Source: Effusibacillus lacus
Lineage (GTDB): Bacteria; Bacillota; Bacilli; Tumebacillales; Effusibacillaceae
Assembly: GCF_002335525.1 (NCBI RefSeq)
Contig: NZ_BDUF01000064.1
Location: 29,041 to 93,040 of the forward strand
Direction: 5' to 3'
DNA length: 64,000 bases
The position numbers were made by a program, and so were the translations under genes. This document shows, one piece after another, positions 28,996-36,827 of the stretch. The first letter of the stretch is position 1, and each line of letters opens with the position of its first letter. The notes beneath the pieces were generated by a model. The model ran no database searches and was not told the origin of the DNA. It saw only the letters and a program-made list of their open reading frames with translations.

Positions 28996-30282
28996 TTAAG
29001 CAGGTGTTTTGCCGCTTTGGTTCGTTTTTCTGGCAAACAAGTTCCAAAGCATCTTCCAGACTGGAATTGTTTCCAGCCTGACATACTCTCTGGCAGCATC
29101 ATCGGGAACCAGAATCAACCCCAGACTGTGATGCTCTCCCGTAAATCTCGGTTTTCCCGCAAACCGGTTCTCCCCTTGTTCATCCACTACTTCAAGCCTG
29201 ATAAAAGCCGGGTTCTGATTCAATGCAAAGTGCAGTTCATACGGTGTATTGACAGGCATCCCGTTGGCCTTGACGATGGTTTCCCCCGGTTTCAATCCCA
29301 TGCTTTCCGACGGGCTTCCAGGCAACACCGCCAGGATGCGTAACCCTTGCAAGGGTTTTGTGAAACGGGGCTGACGGATTTTCTCTTCATCCATCTCCCG
29401 TTTTACAAGCCACTCATGGGCAACAGGAGAGAATAATGCTGCGATCCACAAGAATGAAGGAAGAAACTTCCCCCCCATGATTGTCAACCCCAACAGGGCG
29501 AGCGCATACAATGCCAGATACTTTGCCGTTCTGGCAGCTTTTTCGGCCGGTTGACGAGACAGGGCGACCCCCGAAAAACCCAGTACAGCAGGAATCGGGA
29601 GGATTTGCAAACCTTGGGAAACCGCCACAGGCAAGAGGGTCCACCATGCAGGGATCTGCAACCCCTGGGAGCCTGTTGCAACAACTGCCGCAAGGGGAAT
29701 CACCCAAAACTTCTGCAGGATGAATCCGCCAACCAAACGCCCCCTTTTGCTCTGCACAAAGATTGGAGAAGCTCCGTCAGCCCCTTGTAAAAAGACAAGC
29801 ATTGCCTCAATCAGGTGCAATATGGCAACCAGAGCCAACAGATGAGATATGGACAAAGATCGCAAATCAAGGTATGCCTCAGCCAGCCACGGCCAGCTTA
29901 TTGAAAGTTCCGGCAGCACGTTCAAGATCAATGCCGCAAGAGACAGGATTCCTCCCGCATAGGCAAAACAGACAAACCGCACGTTAAAGATCGCCAAGAC
30001 CACCGCCAACACCCATACATAGGCAAAATCGGTCGGATTCAGCACGATGCCCACACCGGATATAAAAAGGGATGCGGCTATCCCCCCCAGCACTCCGTAT
30101 CCTACAGACCGGGCCGTTTGTATCTCTGCTGATGTAACCCGAACCCCGAACAAACGGCGTTCCAGCGTTACCTGTCTGCGATACTGCAGGTACACCAAGA
30201 GAATGGCGACATAAAAAAACGGCGTCAGCAGGATCGCGAAAAATCCGCGGCCCAGTTCCAGCAAGAAAGGCAGTGCTTCCAT
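28996..30282 (-). CDS. PDZ-domain polytopic membrane protein, MinJ-like
   Basis: The 428-residue protein has about eight membrane helices followed by a cytoplasmic PDZ domain at about residues 315-405 (LRILAVLPGSPSESMGLKPGETIVKANG). MinJ of B. subtilis, which links DivIVA to MinD at division sites, has this architecture and lies beside ctpB, as here. The synteny makes MinJ likely, but orthology should not be taken as proven. GAAGGGGGACTGGCG precedes ATG 30282. Confidence 0.7.
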   Translation of the reverse strand: MEALPFLLELGRGFFAILLTPFFYVAILLVYLQYRRQVTLERRLFGVRVTSAEIQTARSVGYGVLGGIAASLFISGVGIVLNPTDFAYVWVLAVVLAIFNVRFVCFAYAGGILSLAALILNVLPELSISWPWLAEAYLDLRSLSISHLLALVAILHLIEAMLVFLQGADGASPIFVQSKRGRLVGGFILQKFWVIPLAAVVATGSQGLQIPAWWTLLPVAVSQGLQILPIPAVLGFSGVALSRQPAEKAARTAKYLALYALALLGLTIMGGKFLPSFLWIAALFSPVAHEWLVKREMDEEKIRQPRFTKPLQGLRILAVLPGSPSESMGLKPGETIVKANGMPVNTPYELHFALNQNPAFIRLEVVDEQGENRFAGKPRFTGEHHSLGLILVPDDAAREYVRLETIPVWKMLWNLFARKTNQSGKTPA

Positions 30283-30302
30283 CGCCAGTCCCCCTTCCAA
30301 AC

Positions 30303-30336
30303 AAAAAACCCCTGAGGACCTAATGTTCCTCAAGGG
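30303..30336 (-). terminator. Terminator after ctpB
   Basis: CCCTTGAGGA and TCCTCAGGGG pair on the minus strand and are followed by six T residues. Confidence 0.85.
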
Positions 30337-30365
30337 AATATTCGACAGAAACGACTTTTTACCTG

Positions 30366-31796
30366 CTATTTGATTAAGGAACGAAGTACGGAAGTCGCTT
30401 TTTCCAATTGGGTATCGTTGATTTTCTTTTTCTCGTTGATGGCTTCCATCAGCTTGAATGTGGTTTGACCTTCCACAACGCCGGTAGGAGACAAACCGTT
30501 CATTCGTTGGAACGTCTTGACGGCCTCCTCTGTCTGCGCGCTGAAGTATCCGTCTTCCCTTCCCGGAACCAAACCCACTCCAATCAGCATTTGCTGCAGA
30601 GTCTTGACCGCTGTCCCGTTCATGTCACGCTTGAGAGGAGTGTCAGGGTTAAGGGCTGTCAGTTTAAAGTACGCAGGCAATGCAACCGGATAATCAGGTT
30701 CAACACCCCGTTTGTGGATCCAGTTGCCTTTTGGGGTCAACCATTTGGCCGTGGTATATTTCAAATTCGACCCGTCTTTGAACTCCTGCTGGGTCTGGAC
30801 AGTCCCTTTTCCGAATGTTTTTTCCCCGACAAGCGGATACCCGCCGGATTCCTTGAGAGCTCCCGCCAGGATCTCCGATGCGCTGGCCGATCCTCCGTTT
30901 ATCAGGCAGACTACCGGATATTTCGCCGTTTCCAGAGTGGAATTGACCACTTCTTTCTGCCCGTTTTTGTATTCTACCTGCAGGATCACTCCTTTGTTCG
31001 GGATCAACAGGTTGCTGATGCCCTTTACAGCTTCCAAATAGCCTCCCGGGTTGTCGCGGACATCGATCAGCAGCCCTTTTAATCCTTGCTCCTCCAGCTT
31101 TTTCAGTTCTTCCTCAAACCGTTTGGCGGTGTTTTCCGAGAAGGAAGTGATTTGGATTTTGCCAATGCCGTTCCCCAAATATTCCGCATATACGGTCTCC
31201 AACGGAATTTCGTCGCGAACGACAGATACATGGGTCACCTCCGACGAACCGGGACGCGTGATTTCCAACTCGGCAACGGTCCCTTTTCTTCCGCGGATGA
31301 AAAGTACCGCTTGGTTGACTTCCAACCCGTCCAGACTCTGTCCGTTCACCTTGCGGATCTGGTCACCTGCCCGCAATCCCGCCTTTTCCGCCGGAGATCC
31401 CTTAATCGGGGATGCAATCGTAATCCGCCCGTTGATGGATTCGATCGTCGCACCGATCCCCTCGAAGGAAGAGGATAGGGACATATGGAACTGATCGGCC
31501 GTATCTTTATCCATATATGTGGAATACGGATCGTCCAGGGCCCCGATCATGCCAGAGATGGCTCCGTCAACCAGTTTTTGGTCGTCCACGTTTTGGTAGT
31601 AGTTGTAACGGAGCGTCTTGTAGACTTCCTCCAGTTTGGAAAAATTGGCCATCTGCTGCCCGGTACTTGACCGCAGTAGGTCACCACCTGTCAGAGGAGA
31701 GCCTGTCCTCCACTGCATCACTCCGTAGGTCGAAGCTCCCCCGACAAACAGAGAGCCGGCAAGCAGAAGTGCCAGCGTGCTTTTGCGTATCTCCAT
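30366..31796 (-). CDS. ctpB: S41 carboxy-terminal processing peptidase CtpB-like
   Basis: The 476-residue serine protease has an N-terminal signal/anchor (STLALLLAGSLFVGGAS), a PDZ domain at about 105-185, and the S41 catalytic core with the Ser in GGSASASEIL and the Lys in GEKTFGKGTVQ. A peptidoglycan-binding domain of about 65 residues follows (MNGTAVKTLQQMLIGVGL). B. subtilis CtpB cleaves SpoIVFA in sporulation signalling; a CtpA-like general role is the alternative. It lies between minJ-like and ftsX, as in B. subtilis. Confidence 0.9.
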   Translation of the reverse strand: MEIRKSTLALLLAGSLFVGGASTYGVMQWRTGSPLTGGDLLRSSTGQQMANFSKLEEVYKTLRYNYYQNVDDQKLVDGAISGMIGALDDPYSTYMDKDTADQFHMSLSSSFEGIGATIESINGRITIASPIKGSPAEKAGLRAGDQIRKVNGQSLDGLEVNQAVLFIRGRKGTVAELEITRPGSSEVTHVSVVRDEIPLETVYAEYLGNGIGKIQITSFSENTAKRFEEELKKLEEQGLKGLLIDVRDNPGGYLEAVKGISNLLIPNKGVILQVEYKNGQKEVVNSTLETAKYPVVCLINGGSASASEILAGALKESGGYPLVGEKTFGKGTVQTQQEFKDGSNLKYTTAKWLTPKGNWIHKRGVEPDYPVALPAYFKLTALNPDTPLKRDMNGTAVKTLQQMLIGVGLVPGREDGYFSAQTEEAVKTFQRMNGLSPTGVVEGQTTFKLMEAINEKKKINDTQLEKATSVLRSLIK

Positions 31797-31877
31797 CGAT
31801 TCACCGCCTTTGACCTCTCTCTAGCGAGTATATGAGACAAGTTGTAACACTAGTACTTGAGAGCTATATATAGTTCC

Positions 31878-32762
31878 CTAGATCTTCAGGAATTTCCGGA
31901 CCGAGAAGGTCGATCCGAACACCCCGATGACCGCCCCGATCAGCAGCAACACTCCTCCCACCTGCGTAACGAGAGTGCCAAGCGGAAGCAACGGAATAAA
32001 CGTGTCACTGGTAACATTGTTCAGAATGTAGCCATAGCCGGCAGCAATCAATGTGATCGGGATCAGCGCACCCAGAGCCCCCATCAGCAAGCCTTCAAAG
32101 AAAAACGGCCAGCGGATAAACCAGTTGGTGGCTCCGACAAGCTTCATAATCTCGATCTCCCGGCGGCGCGAGTAGATCGTGATCTTGATAGTGTTGGAGA
32201 TGAGGAAGACGGCTGTCAGAGCCAACCCGACAATCAGGGCTCCCCCTATCCAACGAACTATGTCCATGACTTTAAACAGCGTTTCCACTACTTCCCGTCC
32301 GTCGGAAACCTTTTCCACATTGGGAAACGTACGGATCTGGTCCGCCAGTTGCAGTGATTGGCGAGGATCATGCGCCTTCACAATAAATTTGTCCGGGAAA
32401 GGATTGTCCATTTCCAGACCGGCAAACAAATCCTTGTGTTCTTTGTATTTTTCCACCATTAGCCGGATGGCGTCTTCCTTTGATACAAACTCCACAGATT
32501 TCACTTCGGGCAATGCCTTGATTTTTTCCTCCACCATCTGGATGTCACTACGGGAAGTTCCTTCCTGCATGAATACATCCATTTGCACTTGCGCTTCCAC
32601 ATCTTTGGTAAGTTCCTGCAGGTTCAGCGCGACCGTCAGAAACACGCCCAAAATCAGCAACGACACAACAACCGAACCAACGGCGGCAAATGTCATCCAT
32701 CCGTTGCGTCCGATGTTCTTCAGACCTTCCCGGACATGACGAAAAAAGGTGCTAATCTTCAT
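31878..32762 (-). CDS. ftsX: Cell division/sporulation permease FtsX
   Basis: FtsX is the membrane partner of FtsE and controls cell-wall hydrolases such as CwlO. The 294-residue product has a membrane helix at about 22-45, a large extracellular loop with VDVFMQEG and EFVSKEDA, and three C-terminal helices with the conserved [22 protein letters not shown] 32762 overlaps ftsE by 11 bases. Confidence 0.95.
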   Translation of the reverse strand: MKISTFFRHVREGLKNIGRNGWMTFAAVGSVVVSLLILGVFLTVALNLQELTKDVEAQVQMDVFMQEGTSRSDIQMVEEKIKALPEVKSVEFVSKEDAIRLMVEKYKEHKDLFAGLEMDNPFPDKFIVKAHDPRQSLQLADQIRTFPNVEKVSDGREVVETLFKVMDIVRWIGGALIVGLALTAVFLISNTIKITIYSRRREIEIMKLVGATNWFIRWPFFFEGLLMGALGALIPITLIAAGYGYILNNVTSDTFIPLLPLGTLVTQVGGVLLLIGAVIGVFGSTFSVRKFLKI

Positions 32763-33438
32763 ATCCGTATACCCCCTGTCTTTCGTCGCGGACAATTTTT
32801 CCGTCTTCAATCGCCAATACACGTCGTTTCATCGTATTCACGACCTCTTTGTTGTGGGTTGCCATGACAATGGTGGTTCCGTGGTCATTGATCTTGTTTA
32901 ACAACTGCATGATTTCCCACGAGGTATCCGGGTCCAGGTTCCCGGTCGGTTCATCGGCGATAATGACAGCAGGGTTGTTTACAAGAGCCCGAGCAATCGC
33001 CACCCGCTGCTGCTGGCCCCCGGACAATTGATTGGGCAGATTGTTCAGTTTATCCCCCAAACCAACCAGTTCCATTACTTCTTTCACTCGCTGCTTGATC
33101 TTTTTGCGCGGCGCCTCGATCACTTCCATGGCGAACGCCACGTTCTCCGCTGCCGTCAATTGGGGCAGCAATTTGAAATCCTGGAATACCACGCCGATTT
33201 GCCGGCGCATTAACGGGATCTTACGTTCCCGGATGCGGTCGACATTAAACCCGTTGACGAAAATCGTCCCCTTCGTTGGTTTTTCTTCCCGGTACATCAA
33301 TTTGATAAACGTGGATTTCCCGGCGCCGCTGGGTCCCACCACATATACAAATTCGCCTCGGTCAATCTTTACATCAATTCCATTTAATGCCGAAACACCG
33401 TTTGGATAGGTCTTCCAGACATCTTGCATTTCGATCAT
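32752..33438 (-). CDS. ftsE: Cell division ATP-binding protein FtsE
   Basis: FtsE is the ATPase of the FtsEX complex. With ATG 33438 the product has 228 residues, the usual length. Walker [11 protein letters not shown], signature [14 protein letters not shown] and Walker [13 protein letters not shown] are intact. In-frame codons run further upstream but without FtsE-like sequence. It is the first gene of the ftsEX pair. Confidence 0.95.
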   Translation of the reverse strand: MIEMQDVWKTYPNGVSALNGIDVKIDRGEFVYVVGPSGAGKSTFIKLMYREEKPTKGTIFVNGFNVDRIRERKIPLMRRQIGVVFQDFKLLPQLTAAENVAFAMEVIEAPRKKIKQRVKEVMELVGLGDKLNNLPNQLSGGQQQRVAIARALVNNPAVIIADEPTGNLDPDTSWEIMQLLNKINDHGTTIVMATHNKEVVNTMKRRVLAIEDGKIVRDERQGVYGYED

Positions 33439-33722
33439 GAACTCATCCACATCCTCTTTTCCGTAATTCGCTTGACGGCGCACACCACGCGCCCAGACTC
33501 CCGCGAACCCCGTGCCGTCCCCTGTCAATCTTCTTCTTTTTTCGACAGTGTACGGCAAAATCCTGTCTCAACCTGAAATTATACAGGACTTTGACGGGTT
33601 GCTGGCAAGGTATTGTTTGGCAACTCGTCTTTTGCATTCCAAACTGCCTTCCAAACGGTTATACTTATCAAAACTTCCGGCAGACCGAAAAGTATCAGCC
33701 TCTGGGACATACATATGTACAC
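33439..33722. other. Gene-free upstream region of ftsE
   Basis: No convincing gene is seen. A TATAAT (33578-33583, minus strand) with a TTGCCA 19 bp upstream is a weak candidate promoter for ftsEX. The cccB cytochrome gene that often precedes ftsE is absent here. Confidence 0.4.
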
Positions 33723-33724
33723 AA

Positions 33725-33750
33725 AAAAAGTGCCCGGCGATATGCCAGGC
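33725..33750 (-). terminator. Terminator after the zinc-ribbon gene
   Basis: GCCTGGC and GCCGGGC pair with one G-T pair and a 5-nt loop and are followed on the minus strand by seven T residues. Confidence 0.85.
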
Positions 33751-33776
33751 CCTATCCGTTTAAAGGCGGGAATCTG

Positions 33777-34037
33777 CTACTGCTTGTTCCATCTTTTCAG
33801 TTTTGGAAGGTGTTCATTCAGTATGGCCCTTGCCTGCTCCTCAGACATGCCCTCTGCTTTCATATGAGGGACGCAAATCTCGATCATCCCTTCCATGGTC
33901 AGGTCGGGTTGCTTGAATTCGCCCCCTTCATAGCAGTACATGCAGTACTCTTTCGTTTTGGAACCGTCTTTTTCAGTCCCCAACACTTCTTCTCCGTTTA
34001 GTGGCATAGAGCAACTTTGACAAATAGTTTCAACCAT
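33777..34037 (-). CDS. Putative zinc-ribbon protein
   Basis: The 86-residue protein has Cys pairs CQSC (residues 6-9) and CMYC (32-35) forming a zinc ribbon, followed by a helical region with MxxMIEICVPHMKAEGMSEEQARAIL. It matches the family of small putative zinc-ribbon proteins (PF12674 type) of unknown role. It is a single-gene unit with its own terminator. Confidence 0.85.
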   Translation of the reverse strand: MVETICQSCSMPLNGEEVLGTEKDGSKTKEYCMYCYEGGEFKQPDLTMEGMIEICVPHMKAEGMSEEQARAILNEHLPKLKRWNKQ

Positions 34038-34122
34038 AACAATCCCTCCTTGTTCTTGATTTCATCATACGGGGGTAAACTTGACAGCCCTATGTCATAT
34101 TGAAACTGAATCTGAAAATTTT

Positions 34123-34275
34123 TTAATAGGTTGTATAGATCTGGAATGCAATGTCTTTTATTCTCTGCCTGATGTGCATGGGTTCAAGGACTTCAACATG
34201 TTGCCCAAAACCGAGAAGAAAACCGTATAACCACTCGTTTGGAATTCTTTCATCTCTACAATCAATGGCCGGTAA
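34123..34275 (-). pseudogene. C-terminal remnant of a WYL-domain transcriptional regulator
   Basis: About 45 codons read PAIDCRDERIPNEWLYGFLL and GFGQHVEVLEPMHIRQRIKD before a stop at 34123. The pattern of a helix, then W-x-x-GFG-x-x-VEVLEP and L/I-R-x-x-I is the C-terminal end of YafY/WYL regulators. In frame, a stop codon lies just before the fragment, and no upstream part survives. Confidence 0.6.
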
Positions 34276-34286
34276 ATTTTACAAGG

Positions 34287-34316
34287 TTGACACCCTTGAA
34301 GTGATGGTATTGTATA
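34287..34316 (+). promoter_or_regulatory. Candidate promoter of the broken GNAT gene
   Basis: TTGACA at 34287-34292 is followed after 18 bp by TGTATA. It precedes the AGGAGG-ATG of the GNAT frame by about 60 bp. Confidence 0.5.
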
Positions 34317-34374
34317 TTTTCGAATTATCAGTGAGCAGCTATAGTTATTATAAAACAAACAGGAGGCTCCGACC

Positions 34375-34800
34375 ATGCAGATTCAAAAAGGCGTAAACAC
34401 ACCGGTGCGATTTTTGGAAGGTCAAAAAGTCTATTTGCGACCGATTGGTTTGGATGATACGGAACTCTATTTCCGGATGCTGTTTCACCCGGAAACAAGA
34501 AGACTCACCGGAACCCAAAGAAGTTTTACGAGAGAACAAATCTACCGGTATATCGAAGGAAAAACGCAGGATTCTTCCAGCCTGCTTTTATTGATTGCCC
34601 TTCGGGAAACGGACGTTGTCATTGGTGACATCGCTTTGCAAGACATTGACAGCTTCAACCGCAGCGCCAACATACGAATTATGATAGATGAAAAACACAA
34701 TCAAGGCAAAGGACGAAACAGAATCCGACTGCGGTTGTCAAATTTCAACATGCACCAAACGCAGAATCCCGGTTTTACAACAAAATCATTTAGAAAATCC
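34375..34800 (+). pseudogene. Broken GNAT acetyltransferase (RimJ/RimL type)
   Basis: A strong AGGAGG ribosome site precedes the ATG. The first 110 residues are a good Acetyltransf_3 domain: VYLRPIGLDDTELYFRMLF and IRIMIDEKHNQGKG, the start of the acetyl-CoA loop. After that the expected GYGTEA continuation is missing. Traces of the last part of the domain appear in two frames (NMH, then RRIPVLQQNHLEN). The open frame continues to 35136 only through antisense of neighbouring genes. Deletion and frameshift are the likely cause. Confidence 0.7.
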
Positions 34801-34802
34801 GG

Positions 34803-34919
34803 TCAGACCTTTGGCTTCCACTCTTCCCCTTTCAACTCCGTTTCGACCCAATCTGACAAATCGGAGGTCAGACCTTTTACCTGTTCCAGCGCTTTTTTCA
34901 CCTGCTCGCTGCCGGATAA
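34803..34919 (-). pseudogene. C-terminal fragment of an argininosuccinate lyase (argH) copy
   Basis: Thirty-eight codons read [20 protein letters not shown] followed by DWVETELKGEEWKPKV and a stop. The intact argH in this window ends [20 protein letters not shown] and [11 protein letters not shown]. The shared [10 protein letters not shown] and the WVE-x-EL show common origin. An in-frame stop lies just before the fragment, so it is a remnant. Confidence 0.7.
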
Positions 34920-34933
34920 CCCTCAAGCAACGG

Positions 34934-35329
34934 TCATCTTTTTCTTCCGCTTACTTCATCCAACCACTTTTTCATCAAAGATGCATATTTTGGCAGCCTG
35001 CCAAAAATCATGTCCGCAAGTGCCTCATTGTAAGTATGTACCGAAAGATTCCTATCATCCACCATCTCAAGCGCCAAAGTTGCCTCTTCCGCATCAAGAA
35101 GACCCACGGACAAACTGGCACGGACGACTCCTTTAGGGGACCCGATATCCATTCCTTCATACTCAAGCAGGTATTGTTTTACCGTTTTCCAAATCGCCTC
35201 AAATGTGTATTCAAAACGTTGAATGGACGCGTCCCTCTCAATACGGGAAGGATTCGGGATAGAGAGTACTTCGTCCAATGTCGTTAATGCTCGGTAAGAA
35301 ACTTTCAGACGTTGTTCCATTCGTTCCAT
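34934..35329 (-). CDS. HEPN-like nucleotidyltransferase substrate-binding protein (HI0074 family)
   Basis: The 131-residue all-helical protein begins MERMEQRLKVSYRALTTLDE and has RFEYTFEAIWKTVKQYL and DRNLSVHTYNEALADMIF. It matches the HI0074 substrate-binding family, whose partner is the small nucleotidyltransferase HI0073. The partner gene is directly upstream and overlaps by 25 bases. Such HEPN/MNT pairs act as toxin-antitoxin modules in studied cases. GGAGGGAATCG precedes ATG 35329. Confidence 0.88.
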   Translation of the reverse strand: MERMEQRLKVSYRALTTLDEVLSIPNPSRIERDASIQRFEYTFEAIWKTVKQYLLEYEGMDIGSPKGVVRASLSVGLLDAEEATLALEMVDDRNLSVHTYNEALADMIFGRLPKYASLMKKWLDEVSGRKR

Positions 35330-35649
35330 TCGATTCCCTCCTTGATCACTTGCTGAATGAAGGTTTGATCCGCTTCCAGCAAATCGACCACCTCTACCGG
35401 ATACGGTATCGGGGCTTCTTCCAGTGCAGACCGGAGTTTTGCCAAAGTTCCTGTTGGAAGCGGCTCGCCCGGCCAAATCGCAAGATCAATATCAGAAGTC
35501 GGGCGTTCTTCCTGCCTTGCCCATGAGCCGTACAAATACACTTTAGCCGGAATACCGCGCAGGTGCTCCCCAACAATGTTTCGAATCTTCGTCAGAACTG
35601 CCTCACGACTGGACAAACTGTTGGGTTGTTCCTTATGGGACAGGGCCAT
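35305..35649 (-). CDS. MNT-type minimal nucleotidyltransferase (HI0073 family)
   Basis: The 114-residue protein has the nucleotidyltransferase core GSWARQEERPTSDIDLA with G41-S42 and the metal-binding D53 and D55. GAGGAGGAAGCAAA precedes ATG 35649. It pairs with the HEPN-like gene. In characterised MNT-HEPN systems the MNT protein adenylylates the HEPN toxin to silence it, so this is probably the antitoxin; that assignment is inferred. Confidence 0.88.
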   Translation of the reverse strand: MALSHKEQPNSLSSREAVLTKIRNIVGEHLRGIPAKVYLYGSWARQEERPTSDIDLAIWPGEPLPTGTLAKLRSALEEAPIPYPVEVVDLLEADQTFIQQVIKEGIEWNEWNNV

Positions 35650-35717
35650 TTTGCTTCCTCCTCTATAGTAGCTGCGAGGTGTTTTTTTTACCTCCATTCT
35701 ACCCCAACCACAAGAAT

Positions 35718-35786
35718 AAGGACAGGATTCATCTCCTGTCCTTTTGCTCCCTGTTATCTTACCGTTTTGCCTGTAAAGGCGTCGAT
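35718..35786. repeat. Direct repeat copy A (ycdB-like 3' end plus terminator)
   Basis: This 69-bp stretch recurs at 36759-36827 with about seven differences and no gaps. It begins with a perfect 10-bp terminator stem (AAGGACAGGA, 6-nt loop, TCCTGTCCTT) that could work in both directions. It then runs into the last codons of a YcdB-type reading frame. Confidence 0.85.
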
Positions 35787-35822
35787 TACATGGGTGTGCT
35801 TCTTGGTTTCTTCTGCTCCATA
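35754..35822 (-). pseudogene. 3' remnant of a YcdB-family gene
   Basis: The last 20 or so codons read KKHTHVIDAFTGKTVR before the stop; the intact gene ends FEYIDAFSGKTMR. Nothing further upstream resembles the family. The DUF6922 promoter lies just beside it. Confidence 0.65.
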
Positions 35823-35831
35823 ATGTAAAAT
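35803..35831 (+). promoter_or_regulatory. Candidate promoter of the DUF6922-AbiEii pair
   Basis: TTGGTT at 35803-35808 and TAAAAT at 35826-35831 are separated by 17 bp. The first gene starts 37 bp later. Confidence 0.6.
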
Positions 35832-35867
35832 TATTGTTATAGTTCGACAAAGGGGGAAAGTCTGTTC

Positions 35868-36164
35868 ATGCAATCCTTGGTTCCGGAAGAGTTTAACCCC
35901 TTTTTTTGGGATGTCCATATGCATGATTTGGATCTTCACGAACACAAAATTTTTATCATCGAAAGGCTGCTAAATGAAGGTGACCACCATACCCTTCGTT
36001 GGCTCTTCGACGTATATTCGCTCGATGAAATAAAAGAAGCCGTACGTATTAGCAGGGGATTGTCCCTTAAAACAGCAAGATACTGGCAATACTTTTTCAA
36101 TTTGAAAGAGGAGGAAATGCGGTGTTTTGGGACGTCATTGACGAAGCAAGACGATCTGTTCTAG
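35868..36164 (+). CDS. DUF6922-type protein, putative antitoxin
   Basis: The 98-residue protein reads FNPFFWDVHMHDLDLHEHKI, IIERLLNEGDHHTLRWLF and EIKEAVRISRGLSLKTARYW. This matches the DUF6922 family, helical proteins that commonly stand upstream of AbiEii-type nucleotidyltransferases. The next gene starts inside it (43-bp overlap). By position it should be the antitoxin or partner. A purine-rich AAAGGGGGAAAG lies upstream. Confidence 0.8.
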   Translation: MQSLVPEEFNPFFWDVHMHDLDLHEHKIFIIERLLNEGDHHTLRWLFDVYSLDEIKEAVRISRGLSLKTARYWQYFFNLKEEEMRCFGTSLTKQDDLF

Positions 36165-36760
36165 AAAAAATGGTCCGAAACCAACCTGTTAAAGATTGTT
36201 ATCTTGCTGGGGGTACGGCACTGGCATTGCTTTTGGGACACCGTGAATCCATTGACTTTGATTGGTTTAGTCCGAACCATTTTTCATCGGCTGAAATCGA
36301 GAAAACCCTATCCGAAATAGGTTCGCTTCTTGTTACAGAATCCAAATCCGGAACGTTTCACGGTTTGTTGGACAATATTCAAGTAACCTGGTTAAGATAT
36401 CCCCATCCTCTTCTGGAACCGCTCATTTCTACTCCCGATGTTCCCGGATTGCTCTTGGCATCGATACCGGATATAGGCTCGATGAAACTGATTGCAGCCA
36501 GTCAAAGAGGTGCGCGTAAGGACTTCATTGATTTATATGCTATCGAAAAATCAGGGATTCCCATCTCCACCTTAATTCAACGCCTCCCAGAAAAGTTTCC
36601 GGACGTGAAGATGAATTACTACCATATCGTGAAAAGTCTGACTTACTTTGATGACGCCGAGCGGGAACCTATGCCGAGAATTCTGACAAAAACCGAATGG
36701 GTGAATGTCAAGGAATTCTTTATAAGTATACAAAAACGGTTGCTGGACATTATTCCTTAA
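36122..36760 (+). CDS. AbiEii/AbiGii-type nucleotidyltransferase toxin
   Basis: The 212-residue protein has the family core LAGGTALALLLGHRESIDFD with G30-G31 and acidic D45/D47, then FHGLLDNIQVTWLRYPHPLL and KLIAASQRGARKDFIDLYAI. These are features of the AbiEii group, whose known members transfer nucleotides to tRNA or act in phage-abortive infection. The start is GTG with AGGAGG seven bases upstream. The TAA stop touches the downstream direct repeat. Confidence 0.88.
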   Translation: MFWDVIDEARRSVLEKMVRNQPVKDCYLAGGTALALLLGHRESIDFDWFSPNHFSSAEIEKTLSEIGSLLVTESKSGTFHGLLDNIQVTWLRYPHPLLEPLISTPDVPGLLLASIPDIGSMKLIAASQRGARKDFIDLYAIEKSGIPISTLIQRLPEKFPDVKMNYYHIVKSLTYFDDAEREPMPRILTKTEWVNVKEFFISIQKRLLDIIP

Positions 36761-36827
36761 GGACAGGATTTATCTCCTGTCCTTTTGCTCCCTATTATCT
36801 CATCGTTTTGCCTGAAAAGGCGTCGAT
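36759..36827. repeat. Direct repeat copy B (3' end and terminator of the intact ycdB-like gene)
   Basis: Second copy of the 69-bp repeat. The stem AAGGACAGGA/TCCTGTCCTT begins at the AbiEii stop codon and can serve as a two-way terminator for the convergent AbiEii and YcdB-family genes. Confidence 0.85.

Noticed and set aside
33512-33763. Plus-strand frames of 60-136 codons between ftsE and the zinc-ribbon gene
   Set aside because: They have no ribosome sites, run across the zinc-ribbon gene's terminator or antisense, and show no protein-like pattern.
34800-35136. Continuation of the GNAT frame to 253 codons
   Set aside because: After residue 140 or so the frame reads the antisense of the argH fragment and of the HEPN-like gene, so this part is not a domain.
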